Shown here: positions 38,776-47,601 of the stretch, one piece after another
Numbering within the stretch: the stretch's first letter is position 1
How the letters are laid out: the number at the start of each line of letters is the position of its first letter
From: Aurantiacibacter poecillastricola
GTDB lineage: Bacteria; Pseudomonadota; Alphaproteobacteria; Sphingomonadales; Sphingomonadaceae
Length of the DNA stretch: 64,000 nt
Assembly: GCF_030730945.1 (NCBI RefSeq)
Contig: NZ_JAVAMS010000002.1
Span: forward strand, 806,001 to 870,000
Direction: 5' to 3'
Translations under genes and position numbers: made by a program
Notes under the pieces: model-generated
Databases searched by the model: none
What the model saw: the letters and a program-made list of their open reading frames with translations, nothing else
What the model was told of the DNA's origin: nothing

Positions 38776-40974
38776 TTACCCCTCGATCTTCGAGAAATCT
38801 GCGACGTTGTGCACTGCAGCACGAAAACGCGCAAGCAGGTCAAGCCGGGCGGCGCGCTTGTCCTCATTCGGGTCATTGACCGTCACCTCCTCGAAGAATG
38901 CGTCGATCGGAGCGCGAAGACCTGCAAGCGCGGACATGGCCGCCTCGAAGTCCTCGCTTGCAATGGCTCGCGAAGCTTCGGGTTCCGCCTTGTCGAGCGC
39001 GTCGATCAGCGCCTTTTCAGCAGGTTCGGGCGTGTAGGACAGTTCGCGTGCATGGCGCTCGGTCATCTTGGCATCGACCACGGCCTTGAGGTCCGGATCG
39101 TCGACGATGGCAAGCGGGTCTTCCTCTCCGGTACGAGCGATCTCGCCCTCGATGCCGTGCCAGTCCTCCTTCTTGAGGATGTTGGCGGCTCGCTTGTATC
39201 CGGCAAGCAGGTTGGCGCCGTTCTCGGTGTCGAGGAAATCGGCAAGAGCGCGGGCGCGGGCCTCGATCCGGTCCGTTCGCCCGTCGGTCTGGCCTTTCCA
39301 GTCCCTGGATGCAGCAATGTAGTCGTGACGCACGCCTTCCTCCCGCATTTGCACGGCAAGCCGGTCCGAGAGGAATTCGGCAACCCTCGTTCCGAGCTTG
39401 GCGCGTCCTATCCCGCCCCATGCCTGTGCGGCCTGCTCCAGCGAAAGCTCCAGTCCATTCGCCTGGACGAGACGCAGATAGCCTAGCGCGGCCCGGCGCA
39501 GCGCGAAGGGATCCTTGGAGCCTGTGGGCAGGATATCGATGTTGAAAAAGCTGAACAAATTGTCGAGCTTGTCCGCGAGGCTTACGGCAACGGTCAGCGG
39601 TGCAGTCGGCACTTCATCGTCCTGGCCGATGGGCTTGTAATGATCGCGGATCGCGTCGGAGACTTCGCGCGGCAAGCCTTCCTTCTCCACGTAATAGCCA
39701 CCCATCAAGCCCTGCAGCTCGGGAAATTCACCGACCATCTCGGTGACGAGATCGGCCTTGCTAAGCTCGGCAGCCTGCCGGGCGAGGTTGTGGTCGCCAT
39801 TGGGCGCGCGGGCGTCGGAGGTGAGCCACGCTGCCAGCTTCGCCACCCGGTCCACCTTGTCGGCAACGGTGCCCAGCTTCTCGTGGAAAGTGATCCGCTC
39901 CAGCTTTCTCGCGTGTTCGCGCAGCGGCGTTTTCTGGTCGAGTTCCCAGAAGAAACGCGCGTCGGAAAGTCGCGCGGCAAGGACCTTGCGGTTGCCATCG
40001 ACGATGGCCGCGCCGCCGTCTTCCGCCTCGATATTGGCAGTGCAGATAAAGGCGTTGGCGAGCCTGTTTTCCTCCCTGTCGCGGTCCCCCTCCCCATCTC
40101 GCGACGGGGAGGATTTCATGCACACGAAATACTTCTGGTTGACCCGCGCGGTGAGCTGGATGACTTCGGGCGGCACGTCGAGGAAGTCCTCGTCGAAGCG
40201 GCCCAGCAGCGGCACCGGCCATTCGGTGAGGCCTGCGTTCTCGATCACCAGCCCCTCGTCGTCGACCAGCGAAAGCCCTGCTTCGGCGGCGACTTTTCTC
40301 GCGCCGTCGCGAATGAGGGCAGCCCGCTCCTCGTGGTCCACGATCACGTGGCCTGCGCGCAGCTTCATCGCGTAGTCGTCGGCATTGCCGATGGTGATGT
40401 CGCCCGAATGGTGGAAACGGTGCCCCAGCGTGACCGCGCCGGAGGTGACGCCGTGAACCTCGCACTCCACGACGTCATCGCCCAGCAGCGCGACGATGCC
40501 CGAAAGCGGGCGCACCCAGCGCAGGCTCTCGGTCGAGAGCGACGCCTCGCCCCAGCGCATGGACTTGGGCCAGCTGAAATCGGCGATGATAACCGGGATC
40601 GCCTCGGCCAGCAGGTCCTTCGTGGCGCGGCCGGGGATGTTCTTCACGGCGAAAAAGGTCTCGCGGCCCTTCACCTCGCGCACTTCGAGGTCTTCGCGGG
40701 CCACGCCGGTCTTGCGGCAGAAGCCGTCCACCGCCTGGTCCGGAGCGCCGACAGGCGGGCCTTTCGCTTCCTCACTCACCGCCTCGGTGGCGTCGGGAAG
40801 TCCGCGCGCGATCAAGGCGAGGCGGCGCGGCGTCGAGTACGTCGTGACATCATCCACCGAGACACCGGCGGCACCCATTTCGCGGCGGAACAGTTTCTCC
40901 AGTTCGCTGCGGGCACCGGCCTGCATGCGGGCTGGGATTTCCTCGGAGCGCAGTTCGAGCAGGAAATCGCTCAT
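38776..40974 (-). CDS. glyS: Glycyl-tRNA synthetase beta subunit
   Basis: 732 residues from [17 protein letters not shown], the conserved start. Internal [28 protein letters not shown] and [17 protein letters not shown] match GlyS, and a C-terminal DALR-type anticodon-binding region ends the protein. It pairs with GlyQ to charge tRNA-Gly. The ATG overlaps the glyQ stop by 4 nt. An upstream in-frame Met (41004) would run further into glyQ. Confidence 0.98.
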   Translation of the reverse strand: MSDFLLELRSEEIPARMQAGARSELEKLFRREMGAAGVSVDDVTTYSTPRRLALIARGLPDATEAVSEEAKGPPVGAPDQAVDGFCRKTGVAREDLEVREVKGRETFFAVKNIPGRATKDLLAEAIPVIIADFSWPKSMRWGEASLSTESLRWVRPLSGIVALLGDDVVECEVHGVTSGAVTLGHRFHHSGDITIGNADDYAMKLRAGHVIVDHEERAALIRDGARKVAAEAGLSLVDDEGLVIENAGLTEWPVPLLGRFDEDFLDVPPEVIQLTARVNQKYFVCMKSSPSRDGEGDRDREENRLANAFICTANIEAEDGGAAIVDGNRKVLAARLSDARFFWELDQKTPLREHARKLERITFHEKLGTVADKVDRVAKLAAWLTSDARAPNGDHNLARQAAELSKADLVTEMVGEFPELQGLMGGYYVEKEGLPREVSDAIRDHYKPIGQDDEVPTAPLTVAVSLADKLDNLFSFFNIDILPTGSKDPFALRRAALGYLRLVQANGLELSLEQAAQAWGGIGRAKLGTRVAEFLSDRLAVQMREEGVRHDYIAASRDWKGQTDGRTDRIEARARALADFLDTENGANLLAGYKRAANILKKEDWHGIEGEIARTGEEDPLAIVDDPDLKAVVDAKMTERHARELSYTPEPAEKALIDALDKAEPEASRAIASEDFEAAMSALAGLRAPIDAFFEEVTVNDPNEDKRAARLDLLARFRAAVHNVADFSKIEG

Positions 40975-41894
40975 AGCGACCACTCCGGGTATTTCTCTTG
41001 CCACTCTGGCGCCATTTTCTCAGCGTATTTCTCGCAGGAGCCGCGAGCGAGATCGCGCACACGGGCCATGTAGCTGGCGCGTTCCTGCACGCTGATCACG
41101 CCGCGCGCCTGCAGCAGGTTGAAGATGTGGCTCGCCTCCACCGCCTGTTCATAGGCGGCGATGGGCACATCTGCATCCAGCGCATTGCGGCACTCGGCCT
41201 CGGCCTTGTTGAACAGGTCGAACAGGGCATCGGTCTCGGCAACCTCGAAGTTCCACTTCGACATCTGCTTCTCGTTTTCGAGGAAGACCTCGCCATACGA
41301 TACGCCCCGTCCGTTGAAGTCGAGGTCGTAGACGTTGTCGACACCCTGGATATACATGGCGAGGCGCTCGAGGCCGTAGGTCAGCTCACCCGCCACGGGC
41401 TTGCAGTCGAAGCCGCCCATCTGCTGGAAATAGGTGAACTGGGTGACTTCCATCCCGTCGCACCACACTTCCCAGCCGAGGCCCCAGGCGCCCAGCGTCG
41501 GGCTTTCCCAGTCATCCTCCACGAAGCGGATATCGTGCTTGAGCGGGTCGATGCCGATCACCTTCAGGCTCTCCAGATATAGCTCCTGGATATCGGGCGG
41601 GCTTGGCTTCAAGATAACCTGGTACTGGTAATAGTGCTGCAACCGGTTGGGGTTCTCGCCATAGCGCCCGTCGGTCGGGCGGCGGCAGGGTTGAACGAAA
41701 GCGGCGTTCCAGGACTCGGGCCCCAGCGCGCGCAGGGTTGTGGCGGTGTGGAAAGTGCCTGCGCCCATGCGCATGTCGTAGGGTTGCAGAAGGAGGCATC
41801 CCCGTGCGCTCCAGAAATCGTGGAGCGCCAGGATCATGTCCTGGAAAGAGCTTTTGGGATCGCGCTCAGGTGGCCGGTTCGGGGCTGGTGTCAT
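40971..41894 (-). CDS. glyQ: Glycyl-tRNA synthetase alpha subunit
   Basis: 307 residues from [20 protein letters not shown]. Class II catalytic signatures are clear: [46 protein letters not shown] segment ([20 protein letters not shown]) and the [18 protein letters not shown] region. An ORF extension to 42086 is non-conserved and overlaps the divergent gene. First gene of glyQ-glyS. Confidence 0.98.
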   Translation of the reverse strand: MTPAPNRPPERDPKSSFQDMILALHDFWSARGCLLLQPYDMRMGAGTFHTATTLRALGPESWNAAFVQPCRRPTDGRYGENPNRLQHYYQYQVILKPSPPDIQELYLESLKVIGIDPLKHDIRFVEDDWESPTLGAWGLGWEVWCDGMEVTQFTYFQQMGGFDCKPVAGELTYGLERLAMYIQGVDNVYDLDFNGRGVSYGEVFLENEKQMSKWNFEVAETDALFDLFNKAEAECRNALDADVPIAAYEQAVEASHIFNLLQARGVISVQERASYMARVRDLARGSCEKYAEKMAPEWQEKYPEWSL

Positions 41895-41988
41895 ACGCCC
41901 GGCGCTTTGGCTCAAGCCCCGCGCAGCGTCAATGGCACAGCGGTAATGGCAGCTTGACAAGAACCGCAGCGCGGTGTGAGCTTTTTGC

Positions 41989-42945
41989 GTGAAGCCCCGC
42001 CGTTTCTGGAACGCGTTTTTCGCGCTTTTCCTCGCCGCGATCGCGATGCCGGCTGCGGCGCAGGATGACGATCGCTTCGCCTTCACGCAGGATTACGAGC
42101 CTGCGCCCGCATTATGGTCGCTGTCCGACGAGGATACGACGATCTACATGCTTGGTACGATCCATCTGCTTCCGGAAGGGTTCCGCTGGCGCAATCCGCA
42201 GCTCGACGCCATCATCGACGAAGTGGACGAACTGGTGGTCGAGACCAGCGATGCGGAGAACGCCCGCGCGATGGAAAGGATCGAACCCAAGCTCGCCAAG
42301 CTGGTGGAGCGGCGCGCGACCACCTCGAGCCAGCTGTCGCCGCAGGCCCGCCCGCGCTGGCGGCAACTGGTGAGGATGTCGGGCATTCCGTTCGAAACGG
42401 CAGACAACATGCCGGTGCTCATTGCGCTTCTCGGCCTTGCGCAACCGGGCATCGAAGGCGATCCCTCAAGCTATGAATACGGCGTTGAAACGGTGCTTGA
42501 GCTCGAGTTCGCGGAAAGCGGGCGGCCTATCGGCTCCATCGAGGATTCAGGACACGTCATGTACGGCCTCAGCCGTGTGAACGACGTAGAGGTGATCGAG
42601 GAACTCGATAGCCGATTGCAGGAGTGGGACGGGAAGTCCGGTGCGCTGTACGAAAGCGAGTATGCCGGCAAGAGGGGCGATGCCTACTGGGCCATGGAGC
42701 ACAGCTGGGCACAGGGCGAGGTCGCCGACGATTTCGATTTCAATTTCGGCGGGGGCAAGATCGGCGAAGCGTTCAGCCACGTTTTGCTCGATCACCGCAA
42801 CACGCGCTGGGCCGAATGGCTGGACAAGCGACTCGATGAACCGGGCTCCATCCTGCTGGCAGTGGGCGCAGGTCATTTCGAAGGCCCGCATTCATTGCTG
42901 TTGAAGCTGCAAGACCGCGGGCTGGAGGCCGAGCGGATCAACTAA
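41989..42945 (+). CDS. TraB/GumN family protein 1
   Basis: 318 residues from a GTG start. A signal peptide (cleavage near AAA-QDD) is followed by the family opening [23 protein letters not shown] with the GxxH motif at 56-59, then [21 protein letters not shown] and the C-terminal [13 protein letters not shown]. Relatives include eukaryotic Tiki Wnt proteases, which suggests a periplasmic metal-dependent hydrolase. Function in bacteria is not settled. Two further paralogues lie downstream. Confidence 0.88.
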   Translation: MKPRRFWNAFFALFLAAIAMPAAAQDDDRFAFTQDYEPAPALWSLSDEDTTIYMLGTIHLLPEGFRWRNPQLDAIIDEVDELVVETSDAENARAMERIEPKLAKLVERRATTSSQLSPQARPRWRQLVRMSGIPFETADNMPVLIALLGLAQPGIEGDPSSYEYGVETVLELEFAESGRPIGSIEDSGHVMYGLSRVNDVEVIEELDSRLQEWDGKSGALYESEYAGKRGDAYWAMEHSWAQGEVADDFDFNFGGGKIGEAFSHVLLDHRNTRWAEWLDKRLDEPGSILLAVGAGHFEGPHSLLLKLQDRGLEAERIN

Positions 42946-42998
42946 CCTGCCGAGATTGCTTCGCAGCAGACACGCGAGGTCGGGTGCACGTTCCTTTT

Positions 42999-43016
42999 TG
43001 TCAGGTAGTCTTGACA
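42999..43016 (+). promoter_or_regulatory. Inverted repeat overlapping a TTGACA -35-like box
   Basis: TGTCA (42999-43003), 8-nt spacer, TGACA (43012-43016). The right arm is part of TTGACA (43011-43016), which could be a -35 box. A weak -10 (CAAATT at 43034-43039) follows after 17 nt. Part of a cluster of GTCA/TGAC half-sites, probably the XRE operator. Confidence 0.4.
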
Positions 43017-43031
43017 TAGTCGCGGAAGCAG

Positions 43032-43042
43032 GACAAATTGTC
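43032..43042 (+). promoter_or_regulatory. Palindrome GACAAATTGTC
   Basis: An 11-bp palindrome (5-bp arms, one central base) located in the region of the candidate -10 element. A second potential binding site for the XRE regulator. Confidence 0.35.
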
Positions 43043-43049
43043 ATGCATC

Positions 43050-43066
43050 CCTGACATATGGTCAGG
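43050..43066 (+). promoter_or_regulatory. Operator candidate CCTGAC-N5-GTCAGG
   Basis: A perfect 6-bp dyad with an ATATG centre. It lies between the candidate promoter and the 36-codon ORF/XRE gene, a position suited to autoregulation. Confidence 0.45.
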
Positions 43067-43087
43067 ATAGCATGACGGAGGCTCAGG

Positions 43088-43198
43088 ATGTTTCGCAAGC
43101 CGTTCAGTAGCCGTGTTTCGCTTGTCCTGGTGCGTAACGGGGCGCTCGCATTGTCGACTGCAACGCACGCGATCGCCCTCGGTTCGCTGGCTGGCTGA
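43088..43198 (+). CDS. Possible 36-residue peptide upstream of the XRE regulator
   Basis: An ORF MFRKPFSSRVSLVLVRNGAL followed by 16 more residues, ending 7 nt before the XRE gene. CGGAGG 6 nt before the ATG is a strong ribosome binding site. It has a basic N-terminus and a moderately hydrophobic middle. No family is recognised. Possible leader peptide coupling to the regulator. Confidence 0.4.
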   Translation: MFRKPFSSRVSLVLVRNGALALSTATHAIALGSLAG

Positions 43199-43205
43199 TT
43201 AGCTG

Positions 43206-43403
43206 ATGAACAACAGACTCAAGGTCCTGCGAGCCGAACGCAACTGGAGCCAGGCGGAACTGGCGGGGCATCTCGATGTCTCGCGACAGGCCGTGAATGC
43301 CATCGAGACCGGCAAGCACGACCCCTCGCTGCCGCTCGCCTTTCGTATCGCCCGCCTGTTCGAAATGCCTATCGAGGAGATCTTCGATGACGGACACAAT
43401 TGA
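43206..43403 (+). CDS. XRE family (Cro/CI-type) transcriptional regulator
   Basis: 65 residues, a single helix-turn-helix domain: MNNRLKVLRAERNWSQAELA, then HLDVSRQAVNAIETGKHDPS and ALAFRIARLFEMPIEEIFD, the compact YozG/AcrZ-like group often paired with a small membrane protein. It overlaps the next gene by 17 nt. It probably autoregulates through the TGAC-rich repeats upstream. Confidence 0.93.
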   Translation: MNNRLKVLRAERNWSQAELAGHLDVSRQAVNAIETGKHDPSLPLAFRIARLFEMPIEEIFDDGHN

Positions 43404-43815
43404 TATAGCCGCTTCAGGCGAAGCTCGCCTGAAATCCCGCCGTGCCCGCTTCTATCGCTTCTGCGCGCTCGGTTTCGCCGGAGGTATCGTGACGGGCTTT
43501 GCCACCGGTTTCGCCTCCGACCTTTATGCTGAAGGCGTGGTTCCGACCTGGGTGCTTTACCTGTTCTGGGCGCTCGCTCTAGCAGGCTTTGCCTGGTTCA
43601 CGGTCGAGTATTTCCGCCGGGTGGACGAGCTTGATGTAATGGACAATTTGTGGGCCTCACTGGTCGCGCTTTATTTCTACCTCGTCGCCCTGCCCAGCTG
43701 GTGGTTGTTTCACGACATGGAGCTGGTCCCCGAGGTCAATCATGTCGCCATCTACCTTGCAACTGCGGCGGCGTATTTCATCATCTATGGCGTCAGGAAG
43801 CTGGGCTTGCGCTGA
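43387..43815 (+). CDS. Four-helix inner-membrane protein paired with XRE regulator
   Basis: 142 residues with about four hydrophobic segments (roughly 24-42, 52-70, 84-104 and 113-133) and a basic start (RLKSRRARFYRFC). The ATG at 43387 lies inside the XRE gene, so the pair is translationally coupled. Such regulator/membrane-protein pairs are widespread in sphingomonads, and the function is unknown. The downstream TraB-type gene starts 38 nt later. Confidence 0.8.
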   Translation: MTDTIDIAASGEARLKSRRARFYRFCALGFAGGIVTGFATGFASDLYAEGVVPTWVLYLFWALALAGFAWFTVEYFRRVDELDVMDNLWASLVALYFYLVALPSWWLFHDMELVPEVNHVAIYLATAAAYFIIYGVRKLGLR

Positions 43816-43853
43816 CCCTCTTTCCCCATCACCATCACCTCAGGAGTACCGCC

Positions 43854-44777
43854 ATGTTCCGCAAACGCATCCTTGCTGCCTCCACGCTGGCACTGGCCCT
43901 TGCCGCGACGCCGGCGCATGCCGACAATCACGAGGGCGAAGTTACGGGACCTGCAATGTGGCAGGTGAGCGACGAGGACACGACCGTCTATCTTTTCGGC
44001 ACGGTCCATTTCCTGCCCGAGGGCGTGGACTGGTTCACACCCGTGATTGAGGAAGCTCTGGCAAGGTCCTACGAATTCGTGACCGAGATCGACACCAGCG
44101 CGATTCCCGAAGTCGTTCCAGGTGAGACGCCTCCGCCCGAATTGATGGCAATCGCGCAGATGCAGATGCAAATGGCGCAGCTCACCGTCGGCTCCACCCT
44201 GCGCGAGATGATGAGCGAGGAGGACCGCGAGCAGTACGAGGCCGCAATGACCGAATTCGGCCTTCCGCCTGCCGCCTTCGACGGGTTCGAGCCGTGGTTC
44301 GCTTTCATGAACCTCTCGCAGCTCGCCCTTGTGCAGCAGGGCCTCGATCCCTCCGCAGGTGTCGAACGCACGCTTGATCGCATGGTTGAGGGCAAGGAGC
44401 GCGATGCCCTCGAAACCATCGAGCAGCAGATCGGCTTTCTTGACGGTCTGCCCATGGACGCCCAGGTCACGTTGCTGGACGAGACGGTGGAAGGCCTCCC
44501 TCGCATGGGCGAATCCCTGCAACGCATGGTCGACGAATGGATGGCGGGCGATGCCGACGGCCTTGCCCGGATCATGAACGAGGAGATGACCAGTGAGGTC
44601 CTCTACGAAGCGCTGCTCACTCGCCGCAATGCCGACTGGGCAGAGTGGATCGAGACGCGGATGGACGAACCGGGCACGGTATTCATCGCCGTTGGCGCTG
44701 GCCATCTCGCTGGCGAGGGTAGCGTGCAGGAGATGCTGGCCGAGCGCGGGCTCACGGCGGAGCGGGTAGGCAATTGA
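43854..44777 (+). CDS. TraB/GumN family protein 2
   Basis: 307 residues. A good ribosome binding site (AGGAG) and a signal peptide (cleavage near AHA-DNH) precede [24 protein letters not shown], with the GxxH motif at 49-52, and RRNADWAEWIETRMDEPGTVF plus VGAGHLAGEGSVQ at the C-terminus. It is closely similar in layout to the proteins at 41989 and 44774. The shared WxVSDEDTTxYxxGT opening marks it and gene 1 as nearer paralogues. Confidence 0.88.
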   Translation: MFRKRILAASTLALALAATPAHADNHEGEVTGPAMWQVSDEDTTVYLFGTVHFLPEGVDWFTPVIEEALARSYEFVTEIDTSAIPEVVPGETPPPELMAIAQMQMQMAQLTVGSTLREMMSEEDREQYEAAMTEFGLPPAAFDGFEPWFAFMNLSQLALVQQGLDPSAGVERTLDRMVEGKERDALETIEQQIGFLDGLPMDAQVTLLDETVEGLPRMGESLQRMVDEWMAGDADGLARIMNEEMTSEVLYEALLTRRNADWAEWIETRMDEPGTVFIAVGAGHLAGEGSVQEMLAERGLTAERVGN

Positions 44778-45646
44778 TCGCCGCCCTGCGCATCTTACTC
44801 TCCTTGGCGGGCGCGCTATGGCTGGCCAGCTGCAGCGCGTCTTCCGCGCCAGAGGAAGACTGGCCTGCCCCCTCCCCGGCGCTGTGGGAAGTGACATCTC
44901 CCGGGGGGCAGACCGGATGGGTGTTCGGCACCGTTCATGCCCTGCCCGACGATCTCGAATGGCGCACCAGCACGCTGGAAGACGCCATCGCCACTTCGGG
45001 TGTGCTGGTGGTCGAAATCGCCGATCTCGACGATCCTTCAGGCGCTGCCCTTTTTGCCGACCTCTCCGAAACGCCCGGCCAGCCCCCGCTCTCCTCGCGC
45101 GTCGATGATGACGAACGCGCAGATCTCCTCGTCCTCATGGAAGATGCGGACATGGAGGATTCGGATTTCAGCCGGATCGAAAGCTGGGCCGCGGCCATGA
45201 TGCTCTCTTCCCAGGTGCGTAGCGGCGGCCCGCGCAACGGCGTGGACCGGGCCCTGACGCGCGAGGCGGCAGAGGTGATCGGGCTCGAGACCATTTCCGG
45301 CCAGCTATCCCTGTTCGACGGCCTTTCCAACGAAGCCCAAGCCGACCTCCTCCATGGCGTCGCTCTCTCCCATGCCGCCAACACCAGCCAGCAGGTGCTG
45401 CGTGCCTGGCTGACGGGTGACGAGGCACAACTGATCGCGCATGTGAACCAGTCCCTCGATGTCTCTCGCGAACTGCGCCGCGTCCTGCTGACCGAGCGTA
45501 ATGCCCGCTGGCTGGAAGACATCGTCGAATTGGTGGAACGGGGGCGGAGACCCCTTGTCGCGGTGGGCGCCGGACATGTTATCGGCGAGGACGGACTCGT
45601 CGCACTGTTGCAAGCCCGCGGTTTCGAGGTTCGCCGCATCGAGTAG
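44774..45646 (+). CDS. TraB/GumN family protein 3 (lipoprotein)
   Basis: 290 residues from a TTG start overlapping the previous stop by 4 nt (TTGA). The N-terminus has a lipobox (LASC, Cys20), unlike the other two, which have ordinary signal peptides. The domain keeps GTVH at 52-55, ERNARWLEDIVELVERG and VGAGHVIGEDGLV, but the opening sequence is more diverged. It is likely anchored to a membrane in the periplasm. Confidence 0.83.
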   Translation: MIAALRILLSLAGALWLASCSASSAPEEDWPAPSPALWEVTSPGGQTGWVFGTVHALPDDLEWRTSTLEDAIATSGVLVVEIADLDDPSGAALFADLSETPGQPPLSSRVDDDERADLLVLMEDADMEDSDFSRIESWAAAMMLSSQVRSGGPRNGVDRALTREAAEVIGLETISGQLSLFDGLSNEAQADLLHGVALSHAANTSQQVLRAWLTGDEAQLIAHVNQSLDVSRELRRVLLTERNARWLEDIVELVERGRRPLVAVGAGHVIGEDGLVALLQARGFEVRRIE

Positions 45647-45743
45647 TTGCTTTTGCCACGCTAGCTGCTAATGGCCCGCCTTCCGCTGATGTCATCCCTG
45701 GAGGCGCGGCGGTATATGTATCTGCAATCGAAAGGCATTACTC

Positions 45744-46430
45744 ATGAGCGAAGCTCTGAAGCTGCCGGCCGAGATGCGTGAACGGGCTGGCAAGGGAGCC
45801 TCCCGTGCGCTGCGTCGCGAAGGCCGCGTACCCGCCGTTATCTATGGCGGCAAGGATGAACCCACTCCCATCCATGTGGAGGAGAAGGAACTGGTCAAGC
45901 AATTGATGACCGGGCACTTCATGAACTCCATCGTCGAAGTTACCGTTGGCGGCAAGACGACGCGCACTCTTCCCAAGGATGTCGCACTCGATCCCGTCAC
46001 CGACCGTCCGATCCATGCCGACTTCCTGCGCCTTGCCAAGGGCGCCAAGATCGACGTGAACGTGCCCGTGGTCTTCCTCAACGAGGAAGCCAGCCCCGGC
46101 CTGAAGAAGGGCGGCGTGCTCAACGTGGTTCGTCACGAGCTGGAACTGATCTGCGAAGCGGACAAGATTCCCGGCGAGATCGAGATCGACGTGACCGGCC
46201 TCGAGGTTGGCGATTCGGTGCACATCAGCGCCGTAACCCTGCCCGAAGGTTCGGAAAGCGCGATCACCGACCGCGACTTCACCATCGCAACCGTGGTTGC
46301 CCCCTCCGCCCTCAAGCGTTCGGACGAGAGCGCGGAAGAGGGTGAGGACATCCCCGCCGATGGCGTGGCCGCGACCGAGCAGGGTCCCGATGCGGATGCT
46401 GCAGAGGAGCAGGAAGAAAAGAGCGAGTAA
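45744..46430 (+). CDS. rplY: 50S ribosomal protein L25/general stress protein Ctc
   Basis: 228 residues: the N-terminal L25 domain ([24 protein letters not shown]) is fused to the C-terminal TL5/Ctc domain ([36 protein letters not shown]), followed by an acidic tail ([18 protein letters not shown]). It binds 5S rRNA. GAAAGG precedes the ATG. rplY, the next gene and pth form a run, as in other alphaproteobacteria. Confidence 0.97.
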   Translation: MSEALKLPAEMRERAGKGASRALRREGRVPAVIYGGKDEPTPIHVEEKELVKQLMTGHFMNSIVEVTVGGKTTRTLPKDVALDPVTDRPIHADFLRLAKGAKIDVNVPVVFLNEEASPGLKKGGVLNVVRHELELICEADKIPGEIEIDVTGLEVGDSVHISAVTLPEGSESAITDRDFTIATVVAPSALKRSDESAEEGEDIPADGVAATEQGPDADAAEEQEEKSE

Positions 46431-46879
46431 TGCGCCTGCGTGCACTCGTTTCTATGCTTGCACTGGGTGCGGGGCTGGCCATCGCGCCGCCCCCCGCCCT
46501 CTCCCAGCAGGGACGAGTGCTTCCCGCCGACCCGCAGGACTTCCAGTGTTTCGTGCTGATGCAGCAGCGCCGTGCCGTGCTTTCGCGAAATAACAGCATA
46601 CCGCCGCAGCAGCGCGCGGACATTCTCAACAATCTCACCATCATCTCGGCTTTCTACGCCGGTCGCCTCAGCCATTATTCCTCGGCAGAGGCGGTGTCGC
46701 AGTTCCGTTCGGCCGCGGCCATCATTTCCGGCTCGACCGACGAACAGCTCGATACATTCGCCAATGACTGCGCCAGTTTCTACCTCTCGGTGATGGATGT
46801 GCTGGGCAATACGAGCCAGCAGGCCAACTCGCCGCAGCAGCAACCGCCGCAGACAGGCGTTCCGCAGGAACAGCGCTGA
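46430..46879 (+). CDS. Secreted protein of unknown function between rplY and pth
   Basis: 149 residues. A signal peptide (cleavage near PALS-QQG) is followed by an alpha-helical middle with two Cys (DFQCFVLMQQRRAV, FANDCASFYLSV) and a Gln/Pro-rich tail (QQANSPQQQPPQTGVPQEQR). Its ATG overlaps the rplY stop by 1 nt (TAATG), so it belongs to that operon. No family is recognised. It may be a small periplasmic protein unrelated to translation. Confidence 0.8.
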   Translation: MRLRALVSMLALGAGLAIAPPPALSQQGRVLPADPQDFQCFVLMQQRRAVLSRNNSIPPQQRADILNNLTIISAFYAGRLSHYSSAEAVSQFRSAAAIISGSTDEQLDTFANDCASFYLSVMDVLGNTSQQANSPQQQPPQTGVPQEQR

Positions 46880-46902
46880 CAGCGTCAGGAGGGGGGATCC
46901 CC

Positions 46903-47472
46903 ATGCAACTCTGGGTTGGCCTCGGCAATCCCGGTCCGCGCTACGCAATGCAGCGGCACAATGTCGGCTTCATGGCATGCGACGTCATCGCCGACATGCA
47001 TGATTTCGGCCCCGTACAGAAGAAGTTCCAGGGCTGGCTGCAGGAAGGCCGCATCGGCTCCGAGAAAATTCTCCTCCTGAAACCCGCCACGTTCATGAAC
47101 GAGAGCGGTCGCAGCGTGGGCGAGGCCTTGCGCTTCTACAAACTGGATCCCGGTTCACTGACGGTCTTTCATGACGAGCTCGACCTCGCCCCCTTCAAGG
47201 TGAGGGTAAAGGTCGGCGGCGGCCATGCCGGCCATAACGGTCTGCGCTCGATAGATGCACATTGCGGCGCAGATTTTCGGCGGGTGCGGATCGGCATCGG
47301 CCATCCGGGCCACAAGGACCGGGTGCATGGGCATGTGTTGGGAAACTATGCCAAGTCCGAGATGGACGATCTTGCGCAAATGCTTGGCGCGATCGGGGCC
47401 TGCGCCGAATGGCTGGCCCGGGGCGACGACCCGCGTTTCATGAGCGAGATGGCGCTGAAGATGCAGGACTGA
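46903..47472 (+). CDS. pth: Peptidyl-tRNA hydrolase
   Basis: 189 residues. Hallmarks: WVGLGNPGPRYAMQRHNVGFM with the catalytic His, LLKPATFMNESGRSV, VFHDELDLAPF and GGGHAGHNGLRSI. It releases stalled peptidyl-tRNA. It follows a GGAGGGG site. ychF, the usual downstream partner of pth, is 4.2 kb further along, beyond the PEP-CTERM island. Confidence 0.98.
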   Translation: MQLWVGLGNPGPRYAMQRHNVGFMACDVIADMHDFGPVQKKFQGWLQEGRIGSEKILLLKPATFMNESGRSVGEALRFYKLDPGSLTVFHDELDLAPFKVRVKVGGGHAGHNGLRSIDAHCGADFRRVRIGIGHPGHKDRVHGHVLGNYAKSEMDDLAQMLGAIGACAEWLARGDDPRFMSEMALKMQD

Positions 47473-47473
47473 G

Positions 47474-47494
47474 CCTGTCGGATTTCCTGACAGG
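47474..47494 (+). promoter_or_regulatory. Upstream activator dyad of PEP-CTERM gene 1
   Basis: TGTCGGATTTCCTGACA (47476-47492) lies within a CCTGTC-N9-GACAGG repeat. The same element, CGTCGGAAATCCTGACA, lies 1609 bp downstream at the identical distance from the second sigma54 promoter. Its centre is about 89 nt before the predicted transcription start, typical for an enhancer-binding-protein site. Confidence 0.65.
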
Positions 47495-47514
47495 ACAGCA
47501 TTTGCAACCAGAGC

Positions 47515-47522
47515 GTTAACCA
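47515..47522 (+). promoter_or_regulatory. GTTAACCA box, gene 1
   Basis: The identical 8-mer occurs upstream of both PEP-CTERM genes, in each case starting 32 nt before the TGGCAC of the sigma54 promoter. It may be a bending-protein or second activator site. Confidence 0.5.
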
Positions 47523-47546
47523 GCGTCAGCCGCGGTTTTGCTGGCT

Positions 47547-47562
47547 TGGCACACCAATTGCT
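47547..47562 (+). promoter_or_regulatory. Sigma54 (-24/-12) promoter of PEP-CTERM gene 1
   Basis: TGGCAC-ACCAA-TTGCT fits the RpoN consensus TGGCAC-N5-TTGC(A/T) exactly, with GG and GC separated by 10 nt. Predicted start is near 47573, 29 nt before the gene ATG. Confidence 0.85.
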
Positions 47563-47601
47563 TCTCCTGCAGTTAACCGAAACTCAGGGGGTATCTCGGC
47601 A

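Noticed and set aside
39640..41073. 477-codon open frame on the plus strand
   Set aside because: Antisense to glyS and the end of glyQ. No conserved sequence and no start site.
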